Shown here piece by piece: positions 15,839 to 24,493 of a stretch of 62,015 nucleotides of DNA. The stretch covers positions 1-62,015 of the forward strand of contig CABUNJ010000013.1 of assembly GCA_902492935.1 (NCBI GenBank). Reading direction: 5' to 3'. The position numbers were made by a program, and so were the translations under genes. The stretch is from an uncultured Collinsella sp. Lineage in GTDB: Bacteria > Actinomycetota > Coriobacteriia > Coriobacteriales > Coriobacteriaceae. The notes beneath the pieces are model-generated. The model worked only from the letters and a program-made list of their open reading frames with translations, made no database searches and was not told where the DNA came from. How positions within the stretch are numbered: position 1 is the stretch's first letter; every line of letters begins with the position of its first letter.

Positions 15839-17986
15839 TTACTTGCCTTGCACCATGGTGAGCGAGATCTTTTTGCGGTCGCGATCGACCTTTTCGACCC
15901 ACACCTTGACCGTGTCACCGACGCGCACCACGTCGCTCGGGTGCTTGACAAAGCGGTTGGCCAGTTTGGAGATGTGCACGAGGCCGTCCTGGTGCACGCC
16001 CACGTCGACGAAGGCACCAAAGTCCACAACGTTGCGCACCGTGCCCTTGAGCTCCATGCCGGGCTCCAGGTCGTCGATGGAAAGCGCTGAGCGGCTAAAG
16101 ACCACCTCGGGCGCGTCGTCGCGCGGGTCGCGACCGGGCTTCTTGAGCTCGTTGACAATGTCGATGAGCGTGAGGGTGCCGCAGTCCAGGTCGCTTGCCA
16201 GCGCCGAGATGCTGCCTAGGCGGCGCTCGATGTCGGGCACGCCGCCGCGGCTGAGCTCGCTTGATTTAACGCCGGCGCGCTCCAGGACGGCCGCGGCCAC
16301 CTCGTAGCTCTCGGGGTGGACGCTTGTCGCGTCGAGCGGGTTCTTGCCGCCGCTGATGCGCAGGAAACCCGCGGCGTTGAGGTATGCCTTGGGTCCCAGC
16401 TTGGGGACCTTCTTGAGCTGGCGGCGATCGGTAAAGGCGCCGTTTTCCTCGCGGTAGGCCACGATGTTTTTGGCCACGCTCGGCGTAATACCCGATACGT
16501 ATCCCAACAGGCTCGCGCTCGCGGTGTTGACGTCGACGCCCACGCGGTTGACGACGTCTTCCACCACGTGGCCCAGGGTGCGCGAGAGTTCGGCCTGGTC
16601 AAGGTCGTGCTGGTATTGGCCAACGCCGATGGACTGGGGCGGGATCTTGACGAGCTCTGCCAGCGGGTCTTGCAGGCGGCGGCCCAGGCTCATGGCGCCA
16701 CGCACGGTGACGTCCAAGTCGGGATACTCCTGGCTGGCGAGTTCGGAAGCCGAGTACACCGACGCGCCGGCTTCGTTAACGATGGTGTAGCGAAGGCTGG
16801 GCGCCTGCTCGGCAATGAACTCCGAGACGACTTCCTCGGTCTCGCGGCTGGCGGTGCCGTTGCCGATGACGATGGTGTTGACGCCGTCCTTCTTGACGAG
16901 GCGGGCGAGCTCGCGCTTGGTGCCGGCGACGTCGTGGCGCGGCTTGGTGGGGTAGACCACGCCGTGGTCGAGCAGCTTGCCGGTCTCGTCCATGACGGCG
17001 ACCTTGCAGCCGGTGCGGTAGCCCGGATCGAGCGCGAGCACGCGGGCGCCGCGCACGGGGCGCGCCGAGAGCAAGCCCTCGAGATTCTTGGCAAAGACGT
17101 TGATGGCCTCGGTCTGGGCGCGAACGGTGAGCTTGGCGCGGGCCTCGCGCTCCAGCGAGGGGGCCATGAGGCGCTTGTAACCGTCGGCGATGGCGGCGTC
17201 AAAGACGGGCGCGAAGACGCCCTGGCGTCGGGGCCAACGGCTGCCGAGGCATGCCGTGGCGGCAGCGCCGTCGACGTTCACGCGCACGCGGAGCTTGCCC
17301 TCGCGCTCACCGCGGTCGATAGCCAACACACGGTGGTTGGGTATACGGCGCAGCGGCTCGTCAAAGTTGTAGTAGGGCTCGTAGGGAGTCTTCTCCGTGG
17401 GATCGGTAGCCTCGACAATGATATCGGCGGTGTTTTGCGTAAAGGCGCGCAGGTCGGCGACGTTCTCGGGGTCTTCGGCCACCGTCTCGGCAACGATGTC
17501 GGCGGCGCCGGCAAGTGCCTTCTCGGGTGTGTCGAAGCCGGCCTCCTCGTTGACGTATGCCGCGGCGGTGTCGAGCGCGCTGCCCTTGGCCGAGGCCTGC
17601 ATGATGATCATGTTGGCAAGCGGCTCCAGGCCTGCCTCGCGGGCCTTCTGTGCGCGGGTCATGCGCTTTTTGCGGTAGGGCTTGTAGAGGTCCTCGACAC
17701 GCTGCAGCTGCGTGGCCTCGCGAATCTGCTGCTCGAGTTCGGGCGTGAGCTTGCCCTGGGCGTCGATGAGCAGAATGACGTCCTCTTTGCGCTGCTCAAG
17801 ATTGCGCAGGTAGGACAGGCGCTCGTCGAGCGCGCGCAGGGCGACGTCGTCCATGCCGCCCGTGGCTTCCTTGCGGTAGCGCGAGATAAAGGGAATGGTG
17901 TTGCCCTCGTCGATGAGCTTGACGGCCGCCTCGATGTTGGCGGCCTTAAGGTTGAGCTCGCGGGCGAGCTGGGCGATAAGATCCAT
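15839..17986 (-). CDS. tex: Tex-family S1 RNA-binding transcription accessory protein
   Basis: 715 residues with the full Tex layout: N-terminal helical region (FISRYRKEATGGMDD), a YqgF-like RNase H fold domain (ALDPGYRTGCKVAVMDE), two helix-hairpin-helix units (NRVGVDVNTASASLLGYVSG), and a C-terminal S1 domain (VRNVVDFGAFVDVGVHQDG...KVWVEKVDRDRKKISLTM). Tex binds single-stranded nucleic acid and interacts with the transcription machinery. The ATG at 17986 has AAGGAG about 7 bases upstream and starts at the usual MDLIAQLARELNL. It is isolated between two palindromic elements. Confidence 0.93.
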   Translation of the reverse strand: MDLIAQLARELNLKAANIEAAVKLIDEGNTIPFISRYRKEATGGMDDVALRALDERLSYLRNLEQRKEDVILLIDAQGKLTPELEQQIREATQLQRVEDLYKPYRKKRMTRAQKAREAGLEPLANMIIMQASAKGSALDTAAAYVNEEAGFDTPEKALAGAADIVAETVAEDPENVADLRAFTQNTADIIVEATDPTEKTPYEPYYNFDEPLRRIPNHRVLAIDRGEREGKLRVRVNVDGAAATACLGSRWPRRQGVFAPVFDAAIADGYKRLMAPSLEREARAKLTVRAQTEAINVFAKNLEGLLSARPVRGARVLALDPGYRTGCKVAVMDETGKLLDHGVVYPTKPRHDVAGTKRELARLVKKDGVNTIVIGNGTASRETEEVVSEFIAEQAPSLRYTIVNEAGASVYSASELASQEYPDLDVTVRGAMSLGRRLQDPLAELVKIPPQSIGVGQYQHDLDQAELSRTLGHVVEDVVNRVGVDVNTASASLLGYVSGITPSVAKNIVAYREENGAFTDRRQLKKVPKLGPKAYLNAAGFLRISGGKNPLDATSVHPESYEVAAAVLERAGVKSSELSRGGVPDIERRLGSISALASDLDCGTLTLIDIVNELKKPGRDPRDDAPEVVFSRSALSIDDLEPGMELKGTVRNVVDFGAFVDVGVHQDGLVHISKLANRFVKHPSDVVRVGDTVKVWVEKVDRDRKKISLTMVQGK

Positions 17987-18068
17987 GGGACTCCTTGCGT
18001 TTAAGGTGCGTTTGCAGCACAGAGCTACCAAGGATACCACCCGTCCCAAAAGACTGTTTTGGGCCGTG

Positions 18069-18226
18069 CCACGAAAATGACCTATCTACTACGTTTAACC
18101 CGTATGGGTCGACCATCCCCCGGTTTTCCGAAAATACGCAAGCCGTCTACCTGCGGTTTTTACTTCGCGAAATTCGGTATGGTTGAGGGCGATCGGTTAA
18201 ACGTAGTAGATAGGCCCATTTCGTGG
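18069..18226. mobile_element. 158-bp palindromic (MITE-like) element upstream of tex
   Basis: Terminal arms of 32 bases (18069-18100, 18195-18226) are inverted repeats with 29 matches; the perfect core is CCTATCTACTACGTTTAACC. The interior has weaker secondary pairing and no open frame. It fills most of the 409-bp gap between tex and the next minus-strand gene. The rest of that gap has a terminator and nothing else I recognise. Confidence 0.55.
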
Positions 18227-18293
18227 CGAACGAATCAAGCCGAGGTGCAAAATAGCCCCCGCCCCAGAAAAATCGTCGGCAAGGTAGCAAAAT

Positions 18294-18323
18294 GCCCCGC
18301 GAGCAGGAGGCTGCTCGCGGGGC
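18294..18323 (-). terminator. Terminator of the SDR/MFS/dehydrogenase gene set
   Basis: Perfect 13-bp GC stem (18294-18306, 18311-18323; GCCCCGCGAGCAG) with a 4-base loop. On the minus strand it is followed by ATTTTGC. It lies 72 bases after the dehydrogenase stop codon. Confidence 0.8.
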
Positions 18324-18395
18324 AAAGAAGAGGGGCTTGTTGGCGGCGGGCCAAGGCGCTCGGCGGGGAGTTTGCCGCGACCCGCTCTTAAGGCA

Positions 18396-19436
18396 TTACA
18401 GCTCGACGAGCTGGCCGGTCTCGGCGGCCTCCTTGATGGCGTTGAGAAGCGTGAGCGTCTTAACGTTATCGGCGGGGGTCACGACGGGCTCGACCTCGCG
18501 GCGGACAACCTTCACAAAGTGCTTGAGCTGCATCTTGTGCGGCAGTGCCGGGTCGACGGCCGGAATCTCCATCTGCAGCGGCTTGTGCCAGTTGGAGGCG
18601 CCGTCGTAGGAGAACTGGTGCAGGCGGGGCAGCGACAGGGCGCCCTTGGTGCCGCCGATAAAGTAGGCGTCGGCGTCGAAGGGGCGGTACTGCGGATCCT
18701 CGCGAGCGGTTGCCTCCCAGTTCCAGGGGCTGGCGGTGGCGTCGGAGATGGTCATGCTTGCGAGCGCGCCATCGGCAAAACGGACGTTGACCACGGCGGA
18801 GTCCTCGGTCTCAAAACCGCGGGCGGCGCTGGACTGCATACCCTGGACGGCAACAGGCTCGCCCAGCAGATAGCGGAGCAGGTCGACGTCGTGAACCAGG
18901 TTGACCAGGATCGGGCCGGCACCCTTCTTGCGGCGCCACTCGACATCGAAATACTCGTCATTCTTATAGATCATGTAGTGGAAGCTCGACACGGTGAGCT
19001 TGCCCAGCTCGCCGGACTCGATGATCTCCTTGGCCTTGTTGACGAAGGGGTTGTGGCGACGGTGCTGGCCCACGAGCACGGGCACGCCGGCGGTCTCGGC
19101 CTCGGCGGCGAAAGCCTGGGCATCCTCAAGATCGTTGGAGATCGGCTTTTCGACCAGCGGCACGATGTTGCGCTTCACAGCCTCGCGAGCAACGCCCAAG
19201 TGCAGGTCGTTGGGGGTGGCGATAATGACGGCCTCGGGCTTGACCTCGTCCATCATCTGGGCGGGATCGGTGTAAAACGGCACGCCGGCAGTCTCGGCCG
19301 TGGCGCGGGCGCCCTCAAAGGCGTCGGCGATGGCGACGAGCTCGGCCTCTGGCTCCTCGGTGACAAAGCGGATGTGGTTGCGGCCCATGGCGCCGGCGCC
19401 GATAACGGCAATGCGGACGGGGTTGAGCTCAGACAT
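18396..19436 (-). CDS. Gfo/Idh/MocA-family NAD(P)-dependent sugar dehydrogenase
   Basis: 346 residues. The Rossmann start is AVIGAGAMGRNHIRF. The EKP motif is in PLVEKPISND, and a C-terminal alpha/beta domain carries YMIYKNDEYFDVEWRRKKGAGPILVNLVHDVDLLRYLLG, which resembles inositol 2-dehydrogenase-like enzymes. AAGGAG precedes the ATG. It is last of three minus-strand genes (SDR, OFA transporter, this), separated from the transporter by a 69-bp gap that holds a palindrome. Together they look like uptake and two-step oxidation of a polyol, sugar acid or similar compound. Confidence 0.85.
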   Translation of the reverse strand: MSELNPVRIAVIGAGAMGRNHIRFVTEEPEAELVAIADAFEGARATAETAGVPFYTDPAQMMDEVKPEAVIIATPNDLHLGVAREAVKRNIVPLVEKPISNDLEDAQAFAAEAETAGVPVLVGQHRRHNPFVNKAKEIIESGELGKLTVSSFHYMIYKNDEYFDVEWRRKKGAGPILVNLVHDVDLLRYLLGEPVAVQGMQSSAARGFETEDSAVVNVRFADGALASMTISDATASPWNWEATAREDPQYRPFDADAYFIGGTKGALSLPRLHQFSYDGASNWHKPLQMEIPAVDPALPHKMQLKHFVKVVRREVEPVVTPADNVKTLTLLNAIKEAAETGQLVEL

Positions 19437-19466
19437 TTCGACTCCTTAATACTGGTGACCGGTGGA

Positions 19467-19497
19467 ATGCGACAAAGGGGCTGCCCCTTTGTCGCAT
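19467..19497. repeat. Dispersed palindrome, copy 2
   Basis: Arms ATGCGACAAAGGGG (19467-19480) and CCCCTTTGTCGCAT (19484-19497) are perfect 14-mers with a CTG loop. The G-for-A and C-for-T changes are matched on both sides, so pairing is kept. It lies in the 69-bp gap between the transporter and dehydrogenase genes and could attenuate transcription there. Confidence 0.75.
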
Positions 19498-19505
19498 CGG
19501 TAAAA

Positions 19506-20762
19506 CTAGGCGGACTTCTTCTTGCTGTCGGAGACCATCATGTAGACGGTGAGCACGACGGCGATGGCGGCGATCACAATGGCGCCGTAGAAGGACTGCT
19601 GGTAGGCGGCGCTGCCGGCCTCGGCGTGATACAGCACGGCGGTGATGGGCTGGCTGATCCAGGTGGAAGCGGCGTAGCCCAAAAACATGATGCCGTAGTT
19701 GACGCCGATGTTGCTGGTGCCGAAGGCGCCACCGGTGAGCGGCGGGTAGATGACGAGCAGAGCGCCAAAGCTAAAGCCGAGCAGGGCGAGCGCCACAAAG
19801 AACATGCTCTGCGTAAAGCTCATCGACATGATGACGAGGGCGACAATGGTGACGACAAGGCTGATGAGCAGCGACTTGTAGGCGCCGAGCTTGTCGATGA
19901 TCTGGCCAAAGGACAGACGACCAACCAGGTTGGCGCAGGTGTTGACGGAGACCACTACACCGCCGAGGGCGACGGCCGCGGCGCTCGTGGGATCGGCGAA
20001 GAGCTGGACGGCGGCGATGGAAGCAACCTTGCCGACGAGCAGGGTGCCGGCGGTGGCGGCAAAGGCGAAGGTGATGATGAGGACCCAGAAGCGCGGGGTC
20101 TTGACCATCTCGCCCGGGGTGAGGTCACCGAAGGTGCCGGCGTGTGCGCCACCCTTGGGGGCCTCGAAGCCCTCGGGCAGCCAACCGGCCTCGGGAGCCT
20201 TCAGGAACAGGGCGGAGGCGGCGATCATCACAAAGAAGATGACGCCGAGCGCCTTAAGGGCGCCAAAGATGCCCAGGCTCGGGATGAGCAGCGAGGCGAG
20301 CACCGGGGACAGCACGGCGGGGCCGGCGGTCGAAGCGGCCAGGGTGATGCCGGAGGCAAGGCCCTTTTTGTCGATGAACCACTTTTGGCCGGTGGTGAGC
20401 GCCGGGTTATAGCCCAGACCGTTGCCGACGGCGGCGACGAGCGAGAACCACAGGTAGAACTGCCACGGCTCGGTGACGGTGCCGGACATGAACCAGCCCA
20501 GGCCGTAGCACACGGCGGCGGCGATCACGACGTTGCGCGGGCCGATTTTATCGGAGATGCGGCCGGCGAAGATGCCCGTCACGGCCATGATGGTCTGGAA
20601 GACGGGGAAGGCCCAGGTAAGGGCGCTGGACCACTCGGGATAGACGGCGAGCAGATTCTTGCTCACGACGGAATACAGCGCGATGGAGCTGATGAAGAAC
20701 ATGGTGACGCACGCGGCGGAAAGCACGACAGCGCGACCCTTGTTGGAGTTGGTGGAAGCCAT
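19506..20762 (-). CDS. OFA-type major facilitator transporter
   Basis: 418 residues with 12 hydrophobic segments. The order and motifs fit the oxalate/formate antiporter family: FAGRISDKIGPRNVV after helix 2 and GNGLGYNPALTTGQKWF in the fourth segment region. Such proteins exchange small organic anions. Given neighbours that are both oxidoreductases, it probably imports their substrate or exports a product. The start follows an AAAGAG site. Specificity is unknown. Confidence 0.85.
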   Translation of the reverse strand: MASTNSNKGRAVVLSAACVTMFFISSIALYSVVSKNLLAVYPEWSSALTWAFPVFQTIMAVTGIFAGRISDKIGPRNVVIAAAVCYGLGWFMSGTVTEPWQFYLWFSLVAAVGNGLGYNPALTTGQKWFIDKKGLASGITLAASTAGPAVLSPVLASLLIPSLGIFGALKALGVIFFVMIAASALFLKAPEAGWLPEGFEAPKGGAHAGTFGDLTPGEMVKTPRFWVLIITFAFAATAGTLLVGKVASIAAVQLFADPTSAAAVALGGVVVSVNTCANLVGRLSFGQIIDKLGAYKSLLISLVVTIVALVIMSMSFTQSMFFVALALLGFSFGALLVIYPPLTGGAFGTSNIGVNYGIMFLGYAASTWISQPITAVLYHAEAGSAAYQQSFYGAIVIAAIAVVLTVYMMVSDSKKKSA

Positions 20763-20830
20763 TGGACTCTTTCTAATCGATACGGGGGAGGAGGAGCGGT
20801 CGTATCCGCGGGTCTCCCTGTTAGGTTGGT

Positions 20831-21712
20831 TTACTGGTCAGTCGGCTTGGCGACGCCGGACTCATCGGACCAGAGTTCGACACCCTTGTTCTTAAGGTAG
20901 TTGTCGGCATAGACGCGACGGCCGCCGGGCTTGGCGGTAAGGTCGCCCATCATGTTGGAGAAGCCGCCGTCGACCTTGATGGCATCGCCGGTGGTAAAGT
21001 CCGAGCGCTTGGATGCCAGGAACATGACGGCGTTGGCGATATCGCTGACCTCGCCGATGCGGCGCGTGGCGATCAGGCGGCTGCGGCTCTTCTCGACCTC
21101 GGGGTCGGCGTAGAAGTTGGCCGACATCGGGGTCTTAACGAAGCAGGGCTCGACGCAGTTGGAGCGGACGCCGTAGGGGCCCCACTCGGCGGCGAGCATC
21201 TTGGACATCATGTTGACGCCCGCCTTGGTGGAGCTGTACACGCCCGAGAACGTCTCGGGGGAGTGGCTGGCAACGGTCGAGATGTGCACCAGGCGACCCT
21301 GGCCGGCCTTGATCATCTCGCGACCAAAGCGCTGCGAGGTGATGAAGTAACCGGTGAGGTTGACGTTGAGCACCTGCTCCCAGTCGCTCAGCGGCAGGTC
21401 CTCCATGGCGGCGAAGCGCAGGATGCCGGCGGTGTTGACGAGAACGTCGACGCGGCCGAAGTCGGCGATGGTGGCGTCGACGGCGGCCTGAACCTCGGCC
21501 TCGTCGGTGGCGTTCATCTTGTAACCCTCGGCGTGGATGCCAAACTCGGCGGCGAGGTCGGCGGCTGCAGCCTTGACCTTTTCCTCGTCCAGATCGAGCA
21601 GGACGACGTTGGCGCCGTTGCGGGCGAACTCGCGGCAAATCTCGACGCCCATACCGCCGAGCGCGCCAGTCACGGCGCAGACATCGCCCTCGAGCTTAAG
21701 CCAATTGCTCAT
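20831..21712 (-). CDS. Short-chain dehydrogenase/reductase
   Basis: 293 residues. The nucleotide-binding motif is TGALGGMG, then NTAG (about 93-96), and the catalytic Ser145-Tyr159-Lys163 set (YSSTK). The C-terminus has an extra ~35-residue tail after the usual DGGFSNMMG ending. Asp40 after the second strand (VVLLDLD) suggests NAD rather than NADP preference. It resembles gluconate/sorbitol-type dehydrogenases in general form, but the substrate is not determined. It is first of the three-gene set and divergent from a LysR regulator. Confidence 0.85.
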   Translation of the reverse strand: MSNWLKLEGDVCAVTGALGGMGVEICREFARNGANVVLLDLDEEKVKAAAADLAAEFGIHAEGYKMNATDEAEVQAAVDATIADFGRVDVLVNTAGILRFAAMEDLPLSDWEQVLNVNLTGYFITSQRFGREMIKAGQGRLVHISTVASHSPETFSGVYSSTKAGVNMMSKMLAAEWGPYGVRSNCVEPCFVKTPMSANFYADPEVEKSRSRLIATRRIGEVSDIANAVMFLASKRSDFTTGDAIKVDGGFSNMMGDLTAKPGGRRVYADNYLKNKGVELWSDESGVAKPTDQ

Positions 21713-21945
21713 AGGAACTTCCCTTCTTGTGCCTCCCGGTGGGCCGCTCCCATTAACCGACCCACGTGGTTTTCGCTGGTTATCGTATGCTTTGCATTTG
21801 CGCAGGTGAATTGCATATTTGTTAGAATGGCGTTAACCGTAGGTTTACACTGTGTGATGCAGTTTTTTCTCAATTGAGCGCGTGACCTGCCAAAACGACC
21901 CCCTTCGGCAGTTCATTGCCATGCGTCTGGAAACGGGAGATTGAC

Positions 21946-22824
21946 GTGTACGATCGACGACTCGAGGCCATATCGGCCGCCGCGGAGCTGGGAAGCTTCT
22001 CACGTGCGGCGGCAAAATTGCGCGTGTCGACCCCGGCGCTCGTCAAGCAGGTGTCGGGCTTCGAGGCCGAGTTCGGCATCACACTGTTTGAACGCTCGCA
22101 CTCAGGCGTCAAGGTGACGCCGGCCGGCGCGCTGCTGGTGGACGACGCGCGCTCGATCATGCGGCAGTCCGAGGACGCGCTGCGCCGTGCCCGACGCGCG
22201 GCGGGCGATGGCGGTGCCGTGCGCCTAGGCGTGTCGATGATGTGCCCGGGACGCCAGACGCTGTCGATGTGGACGGGCGTCCACGAGCTGGAACCGTCGC
22301 TGCGATTTGAGATCGTGCCAGTAAGCGATCTCTATGACGAGCGCGAGACCGTCATGCGCAGCTTGGGCCGCGAGGTCGATGTGGTGCAGTCGAGTTTTTC
22401 TACCCCACGCTGGGGCGACGCCTGCCAAAAGCTTCGCATCGTTAACGTGCCGTTTTATATCGACCTGCCGCGCACGAGCCCGCTGGCGCGCAAGACACGC
22501 ATTACGGTTGCCGACCTGGAGGGCATGCGCCTGCGCGTGCTCCGCCACGGCAACGACGCAATGGACAGCCTGCGCATCGACCTTCTGGCCGACGGCGGCG
22601 TTGACGTGATCGACGTGGACAGCTTCGACTTTGCGCTCTTTAACGAGGCAGAGGAAAAGGGCGACGCGGTGCTCACCTGCGGCGCATGGTCGGGGGTGCA
22701 CCCGGCCTTTGTGGGCGTGCCGTTCCTGTGCGGGCGAGAGGTGCCGGTCTTTCTGCACTACCCGCTCGAGCCCACCCTCCAAGTCCAAAAATTCGTCAAC
22801 GCCATGGCACAACTTCTCAAATAG
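21946..22824 (+). CDS. LysR-family transcriptional regulator
   Basis: 292 residues. N-terminal winged helix: AISAAAELGSFSRAAAKLRVSTPALVKQVSGFEAEFG. The effector domain (about 90-290) is less conserved. The GTG at 21946 is chosen because GGGAG lies 6 bases before it and the domain begins at the usual position. It is transcribed away from the SDR gene across 233 bases, the classical arrangement for a LysR protein that activates the neighbouring operon in response to its substrate. Confidence 0.88.
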   Translation: MYDRRLEAISAAAELGSFSRAAAKLRVSTPALVKQVSGFEAEFGITLFERSHSGVKVTPAGALLVDDARSIMRQSEDALRRARRAAGDGGAVRLGVSMMCPGRQTLSMWTGVHELEPSLRFEIVPVSDLYDERETVMRSLGREVDVVQSSFSTPRWGDACQKLRIVNVPFYIDLPRTSPLARKTRITVADLEGMRLRVLRHGNDAMDSLRIDLLADGGVDVIDVDSFDFALFNEAEEKGDAVLTCGAWSGVHPAFVGVPFLCGREVPVFLHYPLEPTLQVQKFVNAMAQLLK

Positions 22825-22867
22825 CCAAAAGAGTCCCGTCTCAAATTAGCTACCCTTTGCTACGGGT

Positions 22868-23959
22868 TTAGCGGTCCTCGCGTTGCGGCCCGGCTGCCTC
22901 GGCTGTCTTTACGCGGTTCTTGTCGATGTACATGTTTTTGTCGGCTTGGGAAAAGAGCTCGCGCATCGTAGGCGGTTCATCAAAATCACTGGAAAGCGCG
23001 TAGCCCACCGCATAGCTGATAGGCATGTCGGGGTGAGCCCTGGAATACTCGTTCACGTTCGCGCGAATCCGAGCGAGACAGGATTCCACAGCGGCTCGGT
23101 CGGCATCCCATAGCACCGCGATAAACTCATCGCCGCCGTCGCGACCCACAAAGCACGTCTCCGACGCCACACTTCCCAGTTGTTGGGTAAAAGAGCGAAT
23201 GTATTCATCGCCCTTCTCATGGCCGAAGTTGTTATTGACCACATGCAGATTGTTAAGGTCGAAGACGCACACCGCAACGGGCGCCTCCGCGGAGACAGGC
23301 CGCTCCTGCCCCAAGATCTCCTCGCACTTGTTCTTGTTGGGCAGTCCCGTGGCTTCGTCGAGATAGACTTTGCTCTGCAGCTCGCGATTGAGCGCGGCAG
23401 TTCGCACCGCGCGAACAAGTTCGACCGCAAAGGTCGCCACCAAGCCCATGATGTCGATGATCACCAAGCCCTCGAGATAGTTGAGCGCCGACGCCTTCTC
23501 CTGAGAGTAGTCCTCTGCGAGTCGCGTAGCATCGTCGCAAATGCCAAAGAACTCCTCGCTCATGGAGATGATGTCGGTGTTCTCGTAGCCGACTTCGCGC
23601 ACGCGGCTGATCTCGGCGCAAAGCTCATCAAAATAATTTGCAAGCTCGGTCATCTTTGCCTGATACTCGTCGTCGTCGAGACGGACGAGGTTGAGGTCGT
23701 CACTTCCGTAACGCAAGCCGTTGATGTATGAATCCACGGCTTTAAGCAGGTCATCTTGAGGCTGGCCCGCGTCCTCGAGCTTAACGATTCGCTGCGTGGT
23801 ACCGCGAACCAGACCGGCGTAGTTGACCACGCGCGCCGTGCCCTGGATATCGGAGACGAGCAGCATAACATTGATGAAGAAGAAGATGAGAACTGCCGTG
23901 AGCACCATCATGAGCAGGCGCACCGCCTGGCCGGCCTTCTTGGCGACAGAAGTATTCAC
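22868..23959 (-). CDS. Membrane-bound GGDEF diguanylate cyclase
   Basis: 363 residues. A first membrane helix (VRLLMMVLTAVLIFFFINVMLL truncated here to its centre, about 15-35), an extracellular sensor region of ~125 residues, a second helix near 165-185, then a GGDEF domain with the intact active site GRDGGDEF. No RxxD inhibitory site is visible just before it. It should make cyclic di-GMP in response to an external signal, probably through dimerisation. The start is GTG with GGGGAG 7 bases upstream. The gene stands alone. Confidence 0.88.
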   Translation of the reverse strand: MNTSVAKKAGQAVRLLMMVLTAVLIFFFINVMLLVSDIQGTARVVNYAGLVRGTTQRIVKLEDAGQPQDDLLKAVDSYINGLRYGSDDLNLVRLDDDEYQAKMTELANYFDELCAEISRVREVGYENTDIISMSEEFFGICDDATRLAEDYSQEKASALNYLEGLVIIDIMGLVATFAVELVRAVRTAALNRELQSKVYLDEATGLPNKNKCEEILGQERPVSAEAPVAVCVFDLNNLHVVNNNFGHEKGDEYIRSFTQQLGSVASETCFVGRDGGDEFIAVLWDADRAAVESCLARIRANVNEYSRAHPDMPISYAVGYALSSDFDEPPTMRELFSQADKNMYIDKNRVKTAEAAGPQREDR

Positions 23960-24150
23960 AAGTTCACTCCCCTAAATGACAAAAGAACAGGTAGCACGCA
24001 GTGTGCTGAAATTCATGGGTGGTTAACTCTACCATATGGGCCAGCAGCCTCAAACTGCAGCAGACGCTCGTCCAAATTGGCGTAACGCTTGTCTTGTTGT
24101 TCTTGACCTGGCCGCGCTATCGAACATGTTTCTGGTCTTGGATCACCATG

Positions 24151-24369
24151 GGAAAGCTCATCCCGTTTTGTGCGTCCAGAGTGGGATGCGGCTTCCCAAA
24201 GGTGCCGTTAGGGGAAATCACATCCCGGTTTACCCCCTTGAAATGGGATGCCGTTTCCCGGAGGGGGTCCAGCGGGAAACGGCATCCCATTTTCCCGCCC
24301 GAAAAGTGGGATACGGTTTCCGGCCGGCATGAAAAAAGCCTCCGCAGCTCGTGTGGCTGCGGAGGCTTT
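24151..24369. repeat. Six-box alternating repeat array (copy B) plus closing hairpin/terminator
   Basis: Six 14-nt boxes start at 24151, 24183, 24213, 24245, 24275 and 24308 (spacing 32, 30, 32, 30, 33). Odd boxes have the form GGAAAnnnCATCCC (for example GGAAACGGCATCCC at 24275). Even boxes are their approximate reverse complements (GGGATGCCGTTTCC at 24245). After 13 bases comes a 13-bp hairpin (24335-24347, 24357-24369; AAAGCCTCCGCAG) with T6 on the minus strand, which can terminate the upstream ABC exporter transcript. The array fills the 534-bp gap between the exporter end and the cyclase start; 23960-24150 shows nothing else definite. Confidence 0.75.
24335..24369 (-). terminator. Terminator of the marR-ABC exporter operon
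   Basis: 13-bp perfect stem (AAAGCCTCCGCAG/CTGCGGAGGCTTT) with six T on the minus strand after the stem, 125 bases beyond the last ABC stop codon. Confidence 0.75.
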
Positions 24370-24493
24370 ATTCGTTGCGGTGCATTGTGTTTGGGTCGTT
24401 GAGATGAGTCGATTTGCCCCGAAAGAGGAGGGTATTGACCTTAGGGTCATGCCCGACGAATGAGCGGCAAATCGGCCATCTCGGCGGGCCGAA

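Noticed and set aside
18372..20900. Very long open frames antisense to real genes (for example here, 6241-8604 minus, 35956-38484 minus, 24539-26515 plus)
   Set aside because: They lie opposite well-supported enzymes, have His/Arg/Gly-rich composition without motifs, and are what high-G+C codon use produces on the opposite strand.
24010..24150. Minus-strand protein-like stretch (YANLDERLLQFEAAGPYG) between the cyclase gene and array B
   Set aside because: No start, no match to a family and only ~50 residues; chance open frame cannot be excluded.
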